Shown here: in pieces, positions 1 through 6,073 of the stretch | Layout: the number at the start of each line of letters is the position of its first letter | Numbering within the stretch: position 1 is the first letter of the stretch | Origin: a virus | IMG/VR virus record: IMGVR_UViG_3300044729_000109 | Span: 1-24,555 of that record | Length of the DNA: 24,555 bases | Direction: 5' to 3' (one strand) | The notes under the pieces: generated by a model | What the model saw: only the letters and a program-made list of their open reading frames with translations | Databases searched by the model: none | Told to the model about the DNA's origin: nothing | Program-made: the position numbers and the translations under genes

Positions 1-511
1 TCAAGTCAAAGAATACCGAACTGTCGGCATCAAAGATTGGCTCGAACCTGATGCGCTGGCGCTCGTTCTCTGGGTCTTCTTCGTCTTCGTAGACAGTCCG
101 CAAACGCCATGCGCCAATACCACCGCCTACAGCTTCTTCAAATGCGTTGTCGTAAGCCTCATCAGCCACGGATGCCTGTTCATCAGCACGATAAAGACCA
201 TCGCAGACTTCGGCCAGTCTGTCGTTCTCTGTGCCATCCTTGCTTACATAGTCAACGGTGATGCGGTTATTGCGGTATTCATTGACGATGCGAATGACCG
301 CCAACATGATTTTGTTGACCTCAAACTTGGGTTTGTTTTCGTACTGGTCCCACAATGGGCCTTCCCACTGTGCGCCGCAGAGAGAATAAAACCGTCTGTC
401 TTGCAGGCATTGCAGGCGTTCATCCCGCAGCGCAGTTTGTATATCGTTGAACTGCCGCAGTGCTTCAGCGTGCAGATTGGCAAGGCGTTGGTCATTGGGT
501 ATTCGTGCCAT
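1..511 (-). CDS. P22-like portal protein, N-terminal part (cut by window edge)
   Basis: The portal forms the dodecameric ring at the capsid vertex through which DNA is packaged and ejected. Only the first 170 residues lie in the window; the frame is open to base 2. I translated it by hand from the ATG at 509-511. Motifs typical of the P22 gp1 family are visible: RFYSLCGAQWEG near residue 41, VNKIMLAVIRIVNEYRNNRITVDY around 65-90, LAEVCDGLYRADEQ and AYDNAFEEAVGGGIGAWRLR around 98-142, then FEPIFDADSSVFFDL at the edge. It starts 24 bases after the terminase stop, preceded by a purine-rich AAAAGGAC stretch. The order TerS-TerL-portal is standard. Identity is from recognised family motifs; the remainder of the protein is off-window. 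Confidence 0.93.
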   Translation of the reverse strand, partial: MARIPNDQRLANLHAEALRQFNDIQTALRDERLQCLQDRRFYSLCGAQWEGPLWDQYENKPKFEVNKIMLAVIRIVNEYRNNRITVDYVSKDGTENDRLAEVCDGLYRADEQASVADEAYDNAFEEAVGGGIGAWRLRTVYEDEEDPENERQRIRFEPIFDADSSVFFDL

Positions 512-534
512 ATTTGTCCTTTTGGGGCGATTAT

Positions 535-1761
535 CTACCAGCGTTTGACATTGGGCAATGGCGTAAATGTAGCTGGTTTTGTGACCGCTGACCGCCTGAT
601 GCCCTCACACGCATACCGCAAAGCATCAATCACATGATTCTTTTTGTCCTCAAGCTGGGGCAGGATTCGCCCCGTCAATGGGTCTGATTTATAACTGTAC
701 AGGCTCAATTCGTCAATGGTGTGAATACACCGCGGGTGAACAACGATGTCGTAGTTCTTCAAGAACTCGATGCCCTCTTCGACAGACTTTGGTCCTTTGA
801 CCGCTGTCATGATCTTGGGAAAGCCATTGCGCTTCATGTGGCTGATGGTCTCTGGTCGGGCTGAGTCGGCAACGATAGGCCACTTCTCGGCCTCTGGCAC
901 TTGCATGAACAGTTCAGGCGTGTTGACAATCTCACAGCCAACCATGTACGCCTCATAGTCAATGTATAGGGTCCGCCCAATAATGTGGCATCGCACCAAA
1001 ACTGTCGGGTCAACCGAGAATCCCCAGTCGGCGCCAAGTCGGTGGATCGCTTCTTGCGGAGCTTCAAAGTCGTCAATCTTCCAGTTCCTGAATACCCTGC
1101 TATTGCTGTTTCGCAGGTACTGACCCATCCAAACGTGCTGATACTTGTCAGGGTCACGCCGTTTGTCGTACTCCATCTCCTCCCGCAGAACATCAGGAAA
1201 CCACGGGTTTTCACCAAAGTTCACCTTGATGACCGTTGCGCTGGCCGGCGGCTCTGGCCCCCGCAGTAGAAAATCCACTGGGTCGGATTCCTGGCGAGGA
1301 TTCCATGTAAACCACAGCTCGCTGTTTGGTTTGCGGATTGTTGGCCTCAATAGGTCAAGACTGGTCTGGCTGAGTGATTGGGCTTCCTCAACCCAAGCGC
1401 AGTCGTACCCTTCCAGCGACTTAATACTGTCGGCGGTATGGTTCTGCATCCCTTGGAAAATAATCGCCCCATCGCCCTTTTTGGACTTGATGACCGAATC
1501 CTGGACTTCAAAGTAAGCCCCAGCATTCATGGCCTCAATCTTGGTTTCCAGCAGACGTTTGACCGATTGGTTAAGGGACTTCTGTATTTCACGGACGCAA
1601 ACGCTTCTTCGCTTGGGGTCGATGATGTGTTCCTCAATCATCAGCTCGGCAAAGGCATGAGACTTACCGCTGCCCCGACCACCCCATGCGCCCTTGTATC
1701 GGGCTGGCTCAAGCAATGGCAAGCACCATTCTGGAGTGTGGATTTGTAGGGTTTTACCCAT
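535..1761 (-). CDS. terL: Terminase large subunit (ATPase-nuclease packaging motor)
   Basis: This 408-residue protein is the DNA-packaging motor: an N-terminal ATPase docks on the portal and a C-terminal RNase H-like nuclease cuts the concatemer. Walker A is GGRGSGKS at residues 27-34 and Walker B with catalytic acids is YDCAWVEEA at 119-127. A coupling motif WFTWNP lies at 150-155. The nuclease half starts near LGADWGFSVDP (Asp245), with a second acidic site at VADSARPE (Asp299) and a third in the C-terminal KNHVIDALRY. Length and motif order fit the Terminase_3/PBSX-type family. Its ATG overlaps the end of the small subunit by 8 bases, implying translational coupling. Confidence 0.96.
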   Translation of the reverse strand: MGKTLQIHTPEWCLPLLEPARYKGAWGGRGSGKSHAFAELMIEEHIIDPKRRSVCVREIQKSLNQSVKRLLETKIEAMNAGAYFEVQDSVIKSKKGDGAIIFQGMQNHTADSIKSLEGYDCAWVEEAQSLSQTSLDLLRPTIRKPNSELWFTWNPRQESDPVDFLLRGPEPPASATVIKVNFGENPWFPDVLREEMEYDKRRDPDKYQHVWMGQYLRNSNSRVFRNWKIDDFEAPQEAIHRLGADWGFSVDPTVLVRCHIIGRTLYIDYEAYMVGCEIVNTPELFMQVPEAEKWPIVADSARPETISHMKRNGFPKIMTAVKGPKSVEEGIEFLKNYDIVVHPRCIHTIDELSLYSYKSDPLTGRILPQLEDKKNHVIDALRYACEGIRRSAVTKPATFTPLPNVKRW

Positions 1762-2191
1762 TTTTGACTACAACACGTTCAAGTTTTTCAAACAGTGGGT
1801 TTTCTGGGTCACTGGAAAGCTCTAACTTATCGCCCCATTTTTTCGGGGCTAACTTCGACAAAAGCCATTTTCTAGTATCAACCTGTAATCTCTGTTTTTG
1901 CACTGCGCCAGAATCGGTTGCGCCGCTGTCTGTACTTCCCACAGGGGTGTCAGCAATTTTTAAGGTCTCCGAGGCTATGTGCTCGATTAAGTCTTCCCTC
2001 GCGCGCGCGTACTCTGCCGCCATTTTAGAGTCATCATTAAGCCAGTGGTTAAATGTACTTTGAGGCAGGCCGATTTGTTTGCAGGCTTGGTGGGCGCTTA
2101 GACCGTTTCGCATACCCGCAAAGACCAAATCGGCTAGTTCTGTTCTGTCTGGGCTTTTTGGTTTAGTTTTGGGTTTGTTGACGGTTTTCAT
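1754..2191 (-). CDS. terS: Terminase small subunit
   Basis: A 145-residue protein that would recognise phage DNA and hand it to the large subunit. The N-terminus is basic. A helix-turn-helix follows at about residues 20-52 (GLSAHQACKQIGLPQSTFNHWL). A variable Gly/Ser/Thr-rich linker (DTPVGSTDSGATDSGA) comes next, then the characteristic oligomerisation segment with QVDTRKWLLSKLAPKKWGDK near 104-123. That last motif is widespread in small subunits partnered with this type of TerL. It lies directly upstream of terL with an 8-base overlap and starts one base after the stop of the HNH-type gene. Confidence 0.92.
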   Translation of the reverse strand: MKTVNKPKTKPKSPDRTELADLVFAGMRNGLSAHQACKQIGLPQSTFNHWLNDDSKMAAEYARAREDLIEHIASETLKIADTPVGSTDSGATDSGAVQKQRLQVDTRKWLLSKLAPKKWGDKLELSSDPENPLFEKLERVVVKNG

Positions 2192-2539
2192 TTAAGTCTC
2201 CATCGGTTTGGGAACATCCACAGGCCAATCTTCTGCGAGAGCAGCAATGGTTGCAATATGCGCCTTTTGCCATAAGTCTTGCCTTTCCTCTTTGCTAAGT
2301 GTTTTCCCTTGGTCAATCTCGTAATGGCATTTCAGGCATAAAGCCGCCACCAGATTGTCATCCGCTTTGATTCCTCTGCCCTTGCCGCCACCCCAGTTTG
2401 TGTGTGCGGCTTGGACCATGTGACCCGACCCGCAGGCTTGGCAGTCAAGACTTGCCACCATCTTCAGCAGTTTTTTGCTTCTGACGTATTGGTGTTTTTC
2501 TATCAACGATTGTCTCCAGTGTTGTAAACCTGTGCTCAT
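2192..2539 (-). CDS. YbcO-like (DUF1364) HNH-type nuclease
   Basis: A small zinc-binding nuclease-like protein. From the ATG at 2539 it has 115 residues with CQAC at 33-36, AAHTNW (His46), a Gly-rich GGGKGRGIKADDNL loop at 50-63 and CLKCHYEIDQG at 68-78. This spacing is typical of the YbcO/DUF1364 family found near RusA and replication genes in lambdoid phages. The start is uncertain: GTG 2545 and ATG 2539 make a long overlap with the upstream zinc-ribbon gene, while TTG 2506 has a GGAG seven bases upstream and would give the usual family N-terminus ahead of VRSKKLLK. A Holliday-junction or packaging-related role is inferred only from neighbours. Confidence 0.82.
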   Translation of the reverse strand: MSTGLQHWRQSLIEKHQYVRSKKLLKMVASLDCQACGSGHMVQAAHTNWGGGKGRGIKADDNLVAALCLKCHYEIDQGKTLSKEERQDLWQKAHIATIAALAEDWPVDVPKPMET

Positions 2540-2630
2540 TTGCACATTCCATGCGCCTGCGCCTCGTGTTGCCTGTTGATGTTCGGGTCTCTTTCACGAT
2601 TGTCCATGTCCCACATTCGGGGCATTTCAA
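2445..2630 (-). CDS. NrdR-like zinc-ribbon protein lacking the ATP cone
   Basis: This 61-residue protein looks like the free-standing N-terminal zinc ribbon of NrdR. It has CPEC at 3-6, the RRRR patch at 23-26, then C29 and H33, and the diagnostic RFTTLETI at 34-41. NrdR uses C-x2-C twice; here the last Cys is replaced by His. The ATP-cone domain that senses nucleotides in NrdR is absent, so it probably binds DNA without nucleotide control. The start is TTG at 2628-2630, which overlaps the methyltransferase stop as TTGA and is preceded by AGAGG seven bases upstream. This start choice is well supported because TTG immediately precedes KCPEC. Confidence 0.8.
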   Translation of the reverse strand: MKCPECGTWTIVKETRTSTGNTRRRRMECANEHRFTTLETIVDRKTPIRQKQKTAEDGGKS

Positions 2631-3322
2631 AACATTACCTCTTGAACCGCCTTGGGTTGTTCAACAAACATATCCACTTGTTTTGATGCTTGCTCTATAC
2701 GTTTGCAAGCAATATCAAAATATTTAGGCTCTCGCTCTATACCAATGAACTTCCTACCCATCTGGATGGCTGCTACACCAGTTGTGCCACTTCCCGTAAA
2801 TGGGTCAAGTATGGTTTCAGATTTAGGGCATAAGGTAATAACCCATTTCATAACCTCAAGTGGCTTTTGTGTTGGGTGATAGCGTTCCTCATTTCCTTGC
2901 CGAATCATGCCGTTCCAGCGCCATTGCAAGCGGCGTACAGCCTTAGGCCAGTTCGTCCAGCACAGTTCGCAATCAGCAAAGTCGTTGTCGCCATTCAGCT
3001 TGTCCCATACTAGCCAGCATGATGTAGGGGGTAATGTGAAATAGTTGCCACCAAAAAAGGCTTGGTGCTGTCCCTTTGTTCGTACTAAATTAATCAAATC
3101 ATTTGATGGTGCAAATTCATCCCAATTAAAATCCCCATAATCTCGTTGGTCTGCCAATGCCTTTGAATTGCTATTTTTTCTTTGTCTAGACGCAACTTTT
3201 TTACTGTTTTCGTTAATGCCATAAGGCGGGTCAGTAATCACGGCATCTACCTTGTCAAGTGTAGGCAGAATGTCCATGCAATCTCCTAAATATAACGTTG
3301 CGTTTTCAAATTCGATTTTCAT
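2627..3322 (-). CDS. DNA methyltransferase (N6-adenine/N4-cytosine type)
   Basis: A 231-residue amino-methyltransferase that would transfer a methyl group from SAM to an exocyclic amine in DNA. The catalytic motif IV is DPPY at residues 31-34. HPTQKP lies at 149-154 and the SAM-binding motif I DPFTGSGTTG at 173-182, followed by IGIERE. The order catalytic-then-SAM-binding is that of the beta class. The start at ATG 3322 gives a 4-base ATGA overlap with the upstream gene and an AGGG ribosome site; the frame is open 48 bases further upstream but without support. No restriction endonuclease gene is adjacent, so it is an orphan enzyme. Target sequence cannot be read from the protein. Confidence 0.93.
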   Translation of the reverse strand: MKIEFENATLYLGDCMDILPTLDKVDAVITDPPYGINENSKKVASRQRKNSNSKALADQRDYGDFNWDEFAPSNDLINLVRTKGQHQAFFGGNYFTLPPTSCWLVWDKLNGDNDFADCELCWTNWPKAVRRLQWRWNGMIRQGNEERYHPTQKPLEVMKWVITLCPKSETILDPFTGSGTTGVAAIQMGRKFIGIEREPKYFDIACKRIEQASKQVDMFVEQPKAVQEVMF

Positions 3323-3648
3323 TGGTGCGCCCTGTCTTGGTTTCTGTTGGTTGCTTCCCGTGAACGCCAAATCTCGATGTCCAGCCGTGCCGCCTCAATC
3401 TCCCATTTCAGCGTTTCCTCTTTTTCAATCGCTTCAGCCAGTCCACGAATAAGCTGTTGATAACTTGGGTGAGCATACGCTTCTCGTTCCTGTGCGTTTG
3501 CCGCTTCAATGCCCAATGTTAAGGCATCTTTCATCAAAAGGGCTTTTTTGGATTTGCGAAACTCCTCAAGGTAAACCCGTTGGGCTTTGGCCTCCCCAAA
3601 TGCTGGGGCTTTGTCTCTGATGGCTTGCGCCGCATCTTCTGGTCTCAT
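3319..3648 (-). CDS. Conserved-looking helical phage protein, unknown function
   Basis: A 109-residue, charged, mostly helical protein without recognised motif. It begins MRPEDAAQAIRDKAPAFGEAKAQR and has a heptad-like, possibly coiled-coil stretch around 63-92 (LIRGLAEAIEKEETLKWEIE). There is no signal peptide or membrane segment. It sits between the resolvase and the methyltransferase, joined to both by ATGA overlaps (3645-3648 and 3319-3322). It is therefore almost certainly translated as part of the same operon. I do not recognise a family and assign no function. Confidence 0.78.
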   Translation of the reverse strand: MRPEDAAQAIRDKAPAFGEAKAQRVYLEEFRKSKKALLMKDALTLGIEAANAQEREAYAHPSYQQLIRGLAEAIEKEETLKWEIEAARLDIEIWRSREATNRNQDRAHQ

Positions 3649-4064
3649 CTTGCCTCCATAATTGCTACATCCACCCCAGCCACCGCTGAATAGACCTTTT
3701 TGATGTTCAGCTCGACCACTTGGGTATCGTCAAGATAAACCGTGCCGTTCATGGCATCCAAAAATGCCTTCGCCACATTGTCAATGTCTGGTTTCTTTGC
3801 TGGGCGCTCAGAACCACTTAAACAAGCCTCTGTGCGCTTTTTCGAGTACGACTGGGGGATTGGTGTCCTGATGTACAAATAAACGCTCACAGGCGTTTCT
3901 AGGGGTTTGCTTGCCCCCATTGCTTTGCTTGCATACAGTTGGATTGCAGTTTCGTAATCAAGTGTTGCTTGGTCGGTGTAAACCTTGGTGAACTTTCCAT
4001 GTCGGGAAAACCTCGGCCTGCCTTTGCCCTTAGGTTCAAGCGGCACATCAAAGACGATTGACAT
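3645..4064 (-). CDS. rusA: RusA-type Holliday junction resolvase
   Basis: A 139-residue endonuclease that would cut four-way DNA junctions as homodimer, resolving branched replication or recombination intermediates before packaging. The N-terminal VPLEPKGKGRPRF at 7-19 is the family signature. The acidic catalytic cluster is visible as KPDIDN (Asp93, Asp95), LDAMNG (Asp103) and LDDTQV (Asp112, Asp113). The ATG at 4064 is preferred over the 24-base longer frame, because a GGAGAG lies eight bases upstream and the protein then starts at the conserved beta strand. It follows the upstream small gene with a 17-base overlap and overlaps the next one by ATGA. Confidence 0.93.
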   Translation of the reverse strand: MSIVFDVPLEPKGKGRPRFSRHGKFTKVYTDQATLDYETAIQLYASKAMGASKPLETPVSVYLYIRTPIPQSYSKKRTEACLSGSERPAKKPDIDNVAKAFLDAMNGTVYLDDTQVVELNIKKVYSAVAGVDVAIMEAR

Positions 4065-4323
4065 CACGTTGTCTCTCCATTTCTGCAATCAAGGTATCGA
4101 GACCATCCTGGCCACGCCGCTTCTTTAGGCTCATCTTGACATCCAGCCACCAAGCCTGTGCTTTCTGCTGCCCCAACTGCTTCGCTTTCAGTCGGTATCG
4201 GCGAATCCAGTCTCTCGCCTCGGTCTGGCGCAAGGTCTCCAGCATCTTGCAACGCTCGGTTGATGTCAGCAAGGCTAAATTCTTGGCCTTCCCGTCTTCT
4301 GTCCAGTAAGGATTTGTGGTCAT
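4048..4323 (-). CDS. Small basic phage protein upstream of rusA
   Basis: A 91-residue protein, rich in Lys/Arg, Trp and Leu. It begins MTTNPYWTEDGKAKNLALLT and contains TEARDWIRRYRLKAKQLGQQ near 34-53 and an AWWLDVKMSLKKRRG segment at 57-71. Proteins with an EARDWIRRY core and a KKRRG end are common next to RusA and replication genes in phages of Proteobacteria (from memory they include DUF7696-type entries, not verified). No catalytic motif is visible. The competing frame over the same bases (4064-4327) gives an unconvincing composition and was rejected. It starts four bases after the stop of the upstream Cys protein. Confidence 0.75.
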   Translation of the reverse strand: MTTNPYWTEDGKAKNLALLTSTERCKMLETLRQTEARDWIRRYRLKAKQLGQQKAQAWWLDVKMSLKKRRGQDGLDTLIAEMERQRDVNRL

Positions 4324-4326
4324 GCA

Positions 4327-4521
4327 TTAAAAAATCTCATCATCTTGCCAGTGCTGAACTGGTGGTTGCGTAAATGTTGCGACTGCAATATCCCGCTTGG
4401 TTGCAGGCTTTTTGTCCGACCATTGGTGCTCTGAACACATTGGCTTTTGCCCATTTATGTGGACAGACCAGCGTTTCTGGCAACCAGGCGCACTGCACAT
4501 TAATTTTTCTAATTCGTCCAT
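4327..4521 (-). CDS. Small putative zinc-binding protein
   Basis: A 64-residue protein with a compact possible metal site: C9 and C14 (MCSAPGCQKRW), then C29-x2-H32 (PMCSEHQW). Four ligands in about 25 residues suggest one zinc knuckle; the remaining C-terminal third is polar and likely disordered. Its start overlaps the end of the upstream P-like gene by 13 bases, with AGGTCAAG before the ATG. Family not recognised. Role in replication is suggested only by position between the replication genes and rusA. Confidence 0.7.
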   Translation of the reverse strand: MDELEKLMCSAPGCQKRWSVHINGQKPMCSEHQWSDKKPATKRDIAVATFTQPPVQHWQDDEIF

Positions 4522-4880
4522 CTTGACCTTAACTCAGCAAGTTTGCGTTTGGCCTCGGCAATAACTTCAGGGTCGACAGGCTTTGGGTTGTATTCAATCT
4601 GGGCTTGGTTTCGTGGAATGTTTGGGCCTGCATTGCAGAATTCTCGGAACTTAATTGCGCTTGGTGGGTAGTCAGCATGGCAACGGTCAATGGCGTAGTC
4701 CATGCTTGGTCGGTAAGTCAAAAAGTTGCCAAGCTGCCTTTGCCATTCTTGCCGCACCAGCTCGAGGTCAACGCCCTCCCAGTGCCGCAAAAATGCTGCC
4801 CCGTAAATTGCACTCATGCGGCCAAAAATGTAGTCCAGCCCTTCATCCTGAGTGCATTCGTTATTTGAGTAATTGGACAT
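4509..4880 (-). CDS. Replication protein P-like (helicase loader type) protein
   Basis: A 123-residue protein whose centre resembles the helicase-loader (lambda P) family: FGRMSAIYGAAFLRHWEG, then VRQEWQRQLGNFL, then the PPSAIKFREFC segment that parallels the P-family ending in Pro-x-x-x-x-F-x-x-(F/W)-C. It is shorter than lambda P and carries a charged C-terminal tail (VIAEAKRKLAELRSRW). It lies immediately downstream of the DUF1376 protein, overlapping it by 20 bases, as O-P pairs do. The ATG at 4880 is chosen because GGAGGG lies seven bases upstream. The assignment is by pattern and context, not by a catalytic residue. Confidence 0.72.
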   Translation of the reverse strand: MSNYSNNECTQDEGLDYIFGRMSAIYGAAFLRHWEGVDLELVRQEWQRQLGNFLTYRPSMDYAIDRCHADYPPSAIKFREFCNAGPNIPRNQAQIEYNPKPVDPEVIAEAKRKLAELRSRWTN

Positions 4881-5592
4881 TGCTTTGCCCTCCAAGTAAC
4901 CCACGAGTTAAGCCTTGCAGGACAGTGGCATTGCGCTGCCCTGTTTTTGTCAGGCCATTTTGTGTTTGTTTTTCAGTAATCCATTCAGCTTTTAAGCCTT
5001 GGCTACCTCTGGTACACCATTCAACCAAAAACCTTTCCAAATCCCAACCAAGTTTTGCGGCTTCCGAACGTGCGCCCTTAACAACAGTTTCTGTGACCGA
5101 TGCCTTTTTGGTTTTCCGCAGTTGCAACCAATCAGCCCAAACTTGTTGGCTTACATCGGGTGGGCAAGCAACGATAGTTGCTCTTTCTTTTATTGGTTTA
5201 TGGTTATTGGTTATTGGTTTATGGTTAGGTGGAGGTTCGTTTACGCTTTGTTCACGGTTCGTGCTTTTTTCCCTACGCTTCGTTTCTCTTTCAATGGCGA
5301 TACGTTTATTCGTGTCTGCTTTAGCATGGTATTCAAGCAACTCTTGCAGGATTCTGTCTTGCACATAGCAGCCATCTTTATCCAGCGTGAAAAACCTAGA
5401 TAAAACAAACTTTACAGCCTCGACCTCTGCTTCTGTCGATGCCCAAGTCCATTCAAGTGCCTGCTCTAATGTGGGGAATACTTCACGGTCATAGCACGAA
5501 TCAATAAGAAGCGTGTACGAACCGTGCTGAAGCATAGTTAGCCGACCAGCTTTCTTTGCATAGTCGCCAAGGTTTCGTTTGTAATAGTGCAT
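4861..5592 (-). CDS. DUF1376 (YdaU-like) phage replication protein
   Basis: This 243-residue protein begins HYYKRNLGDYAKKAGRLTML, the usual start of DUF1376, and the domain runs to about residue 105 (LEQALEWTWASTEAEVEAVKFVLSRFF, QDRILQELLEYHAKAD). A polar, Asn/Lys-rich linker follows (NHKPITNNHKPIKER). The C-terminal half has VWADWLQLRKTKKASVTETV and LERFLVEWCTRGSQGLKAEWI, which recurs in phage replication-initiation proteins. It occupies the position of lambda O ahead of a P-like gene. Notably its ATG has no clear ribosome site and directly follows a U8 tract and the hairpin AGCCC/GGGCT, so expression is probably controlled by the structured leader upstream. Confidence 0.88.
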   Translation of the reverse strand: MHYYKRNLGDYAKKAGRLTMLQHGSYTLLIDSCYDREVFPTLEQALEWTWASTEAEVEAVKFVLSRFFTLDKDGCYVQDRILQELLEYHAKADTNKRIAIERETKRREKSTNREQSVNEPPPNHKPITNNHKPIKERATIVACPPDVSQQVWADWLQLRKTKKASVTETVVKGARSEAAKLGWDLERFLVEWCTRGSQGLKAEWITEKQTQNGLTKTGQRNATVLQGLTRGLLGGQSNVQLLK

Positions 5593-5703
5593 AAAAGCCC
5601 AAAAAAAAGGGCTAACCCTGAGGTCTCACCCTTGCGGGTGTTGGCGGACTGGCACAGTACCAGCAGACATCAGGGGTAGCCCCACTGTGAAACGCCGCCA
5701 AGC
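5593..5703 (-). ncRNA. Double-pseudoknotted structured leader RNA, probable attenuator
   Basis: Hand-found complementary segments on the leftward strand are as follows. 5695-5701 pairs 5641-5647 (7 bp). 5684-5689 pairs 5653-5658 (6 bp). 5670-5682 pairs 5609-5621 (12 bp plus one mismatch). 5665-5668 pairs 5623-5626. 5660-5663 pairs 5649-5652. 5636-5640 pairs 5627-5631 and closes a GCAA tetraloop. The first helix crosses the third, and the second joins a hairpin loop to an outside strand, giving two pseudoknots. The GNRA loop exists only on the minus strand, supporting that sense. The 13-position stem runs straight into U8 (5608-5601) just ahead of the replication gene. I do not recognise it as a known riboswitch or ribozyme class. 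Confidence 0.7.
5601..5621 (-). terminator. Intrinsic terminator half with U8 tract before the replication gene
   Basis: On the leftward strand the 3' arm UCAGGGUUAGCCC (5621-5609) is followed with no gap by eight U residues (5608-5601). Its partner arm is 5682-5670. The same AGCCC can instead pair with GGGCT at 5600-5596 around the U8 loop, giving a mutually exclusive small hairpin abutting the start codon at 5592. Such a pair of alternatives is what transcriptional attenuators use. Termination itself is inferred. Confidence 0.6.
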
Positions 5704-5722
5704 GTCTTTTTTTTATTTTAAC

Positions 5723-5872
5723 TCAATAACAGTTTGTGTTGCAATTATTTCCATAACAGCAGGTGGTGCAGGTTACATACCTTCCATTGGCATAGTAGGT
5801 ATGAGTTGAACAAGCCGCCCAGACCGTTGTGGTTGATGCTGCAATCCAAATTGCAAACAGTGCTTTTTTCAT
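5723..5872 (-). CDS. Secreted Cys-rich small peptide
   Basis: A 49-residue ORF found by direct translation, starting MKKALFAIWIAASTTTVWAA. Residues 1-20 form a textbook Sec signal (two Lys, hydrophobic core, small residues before the predicted cut after WAA or AAC). The remaining about 29 residues carry six Cys (21, 35, 38, 39, 44, 48) plus Tyr, Asn and Thr, so the mature peptide is likely disulfide-bonded in the periplasm or outside. It overlaps the upstream regulator gene by ATGA (5869-5872), and GGAGG lies just upstream of its start. Being the second gene of the early leftward operon, a role in host exclusion or envelope modification is conceivable but only a guess. Confidence 0.72.
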   Translation of the reverse strand: MKKALFAIWIAASTTTVWAACSTHTYYANGRYVTCTTCCYGNNCNTNCY

Positions 5873-6036
5873 GTTTCCTCCGTTAAAAACCAATCAGGCT
5901 TCAAGTCCTTGAGCTGGCGCAAACGCAACTCAGGGATTTGTGCCTTCCACTGGCAGACCGCAGGCTTGCTGATGCCCAAAAGCCTTGCAAGCTCACTCTG
6001 TGACCCTGCCAATTTGATAAGCTGTTCTTTTGTCAT
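5869..6036 (-). CDS. Small Cro/YdaS-like helix-turn-helix regulator
   Basis: A 55-residue ORF read directly from the sequence. It begins MTKEQLIKLAGSQSELARLL and continues with GISKPAVCQWK. This is a classical helix-turn-helix: helix 2 SQSELARLL (12-20), turn GIS, recognition helix KPAVCQWK (24-31). The remainder IPELRLRQLKDLKPDWF resembles the C-terminal helix of YdaS/Cro-like phage regulators. It is the first leftward gene next to the divergent control region, the usual place for Cro or an antirepressor. No ribosome-binding site is visible ahead of its ATG, and a promoter -10 box ends about seven bases upstream, suggesting a leaderless message. Confidence 0.85.
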   Translation of the reverse strand: MTKEQLIKLAGSQSELARLLGISKPAVCQWKAQIPELRLRQLKDLKPDWFLTEET

Positions 6037-6042
6037 TGCGGC

Positions 6043-6070
6043 ATTGTAACTTGGATTAACTTAAAAGCAA
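6043..6070 (-). promoter_or_regulatory. Candidate leftward promoter (leaderless for the HTH gene)
   Basis: Read on the minus strand: TTGCTT (6070-6065), a 16-base spacer, then TACAAT (6048-6043). The expected start point falls at about 6036-6037, i.e. on or next to the A of the HTH gene's ATG. The -35 matches four and the -10 five of six consensus positions. Inference from sequence only. Confidence 0.5.
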
Positions 6071-6073
6071 CAC

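Noticed and set aside
244-495. 83-residue minus-strand ORF near the left edge
   Set aside because: It is out of frame with the portal protein, whose family motifs are unmistakable over the same bases.
4064-4327. Alternative 87-residue minus-strand ORF over the gene upstream of rusA
   Set aside because: The overlapping frame 4048-4323 has a start spaced right behind the previous stop, a typical phage-protein composition and a recognisable EARDWIRRY core; the alternative reads like a shadow frame.
5593-5714. Self-cleaving ribozyme (twister, hammerhead or HDV-like) for the structured RNA
   Set aside because: The CUAACCCUG and CUGAUGUC strings recall twister and hammerhead cores, but the remaining conserved bases and helix order do not match; the pseudoknot order differs in detail from HDV-like ribozymes.
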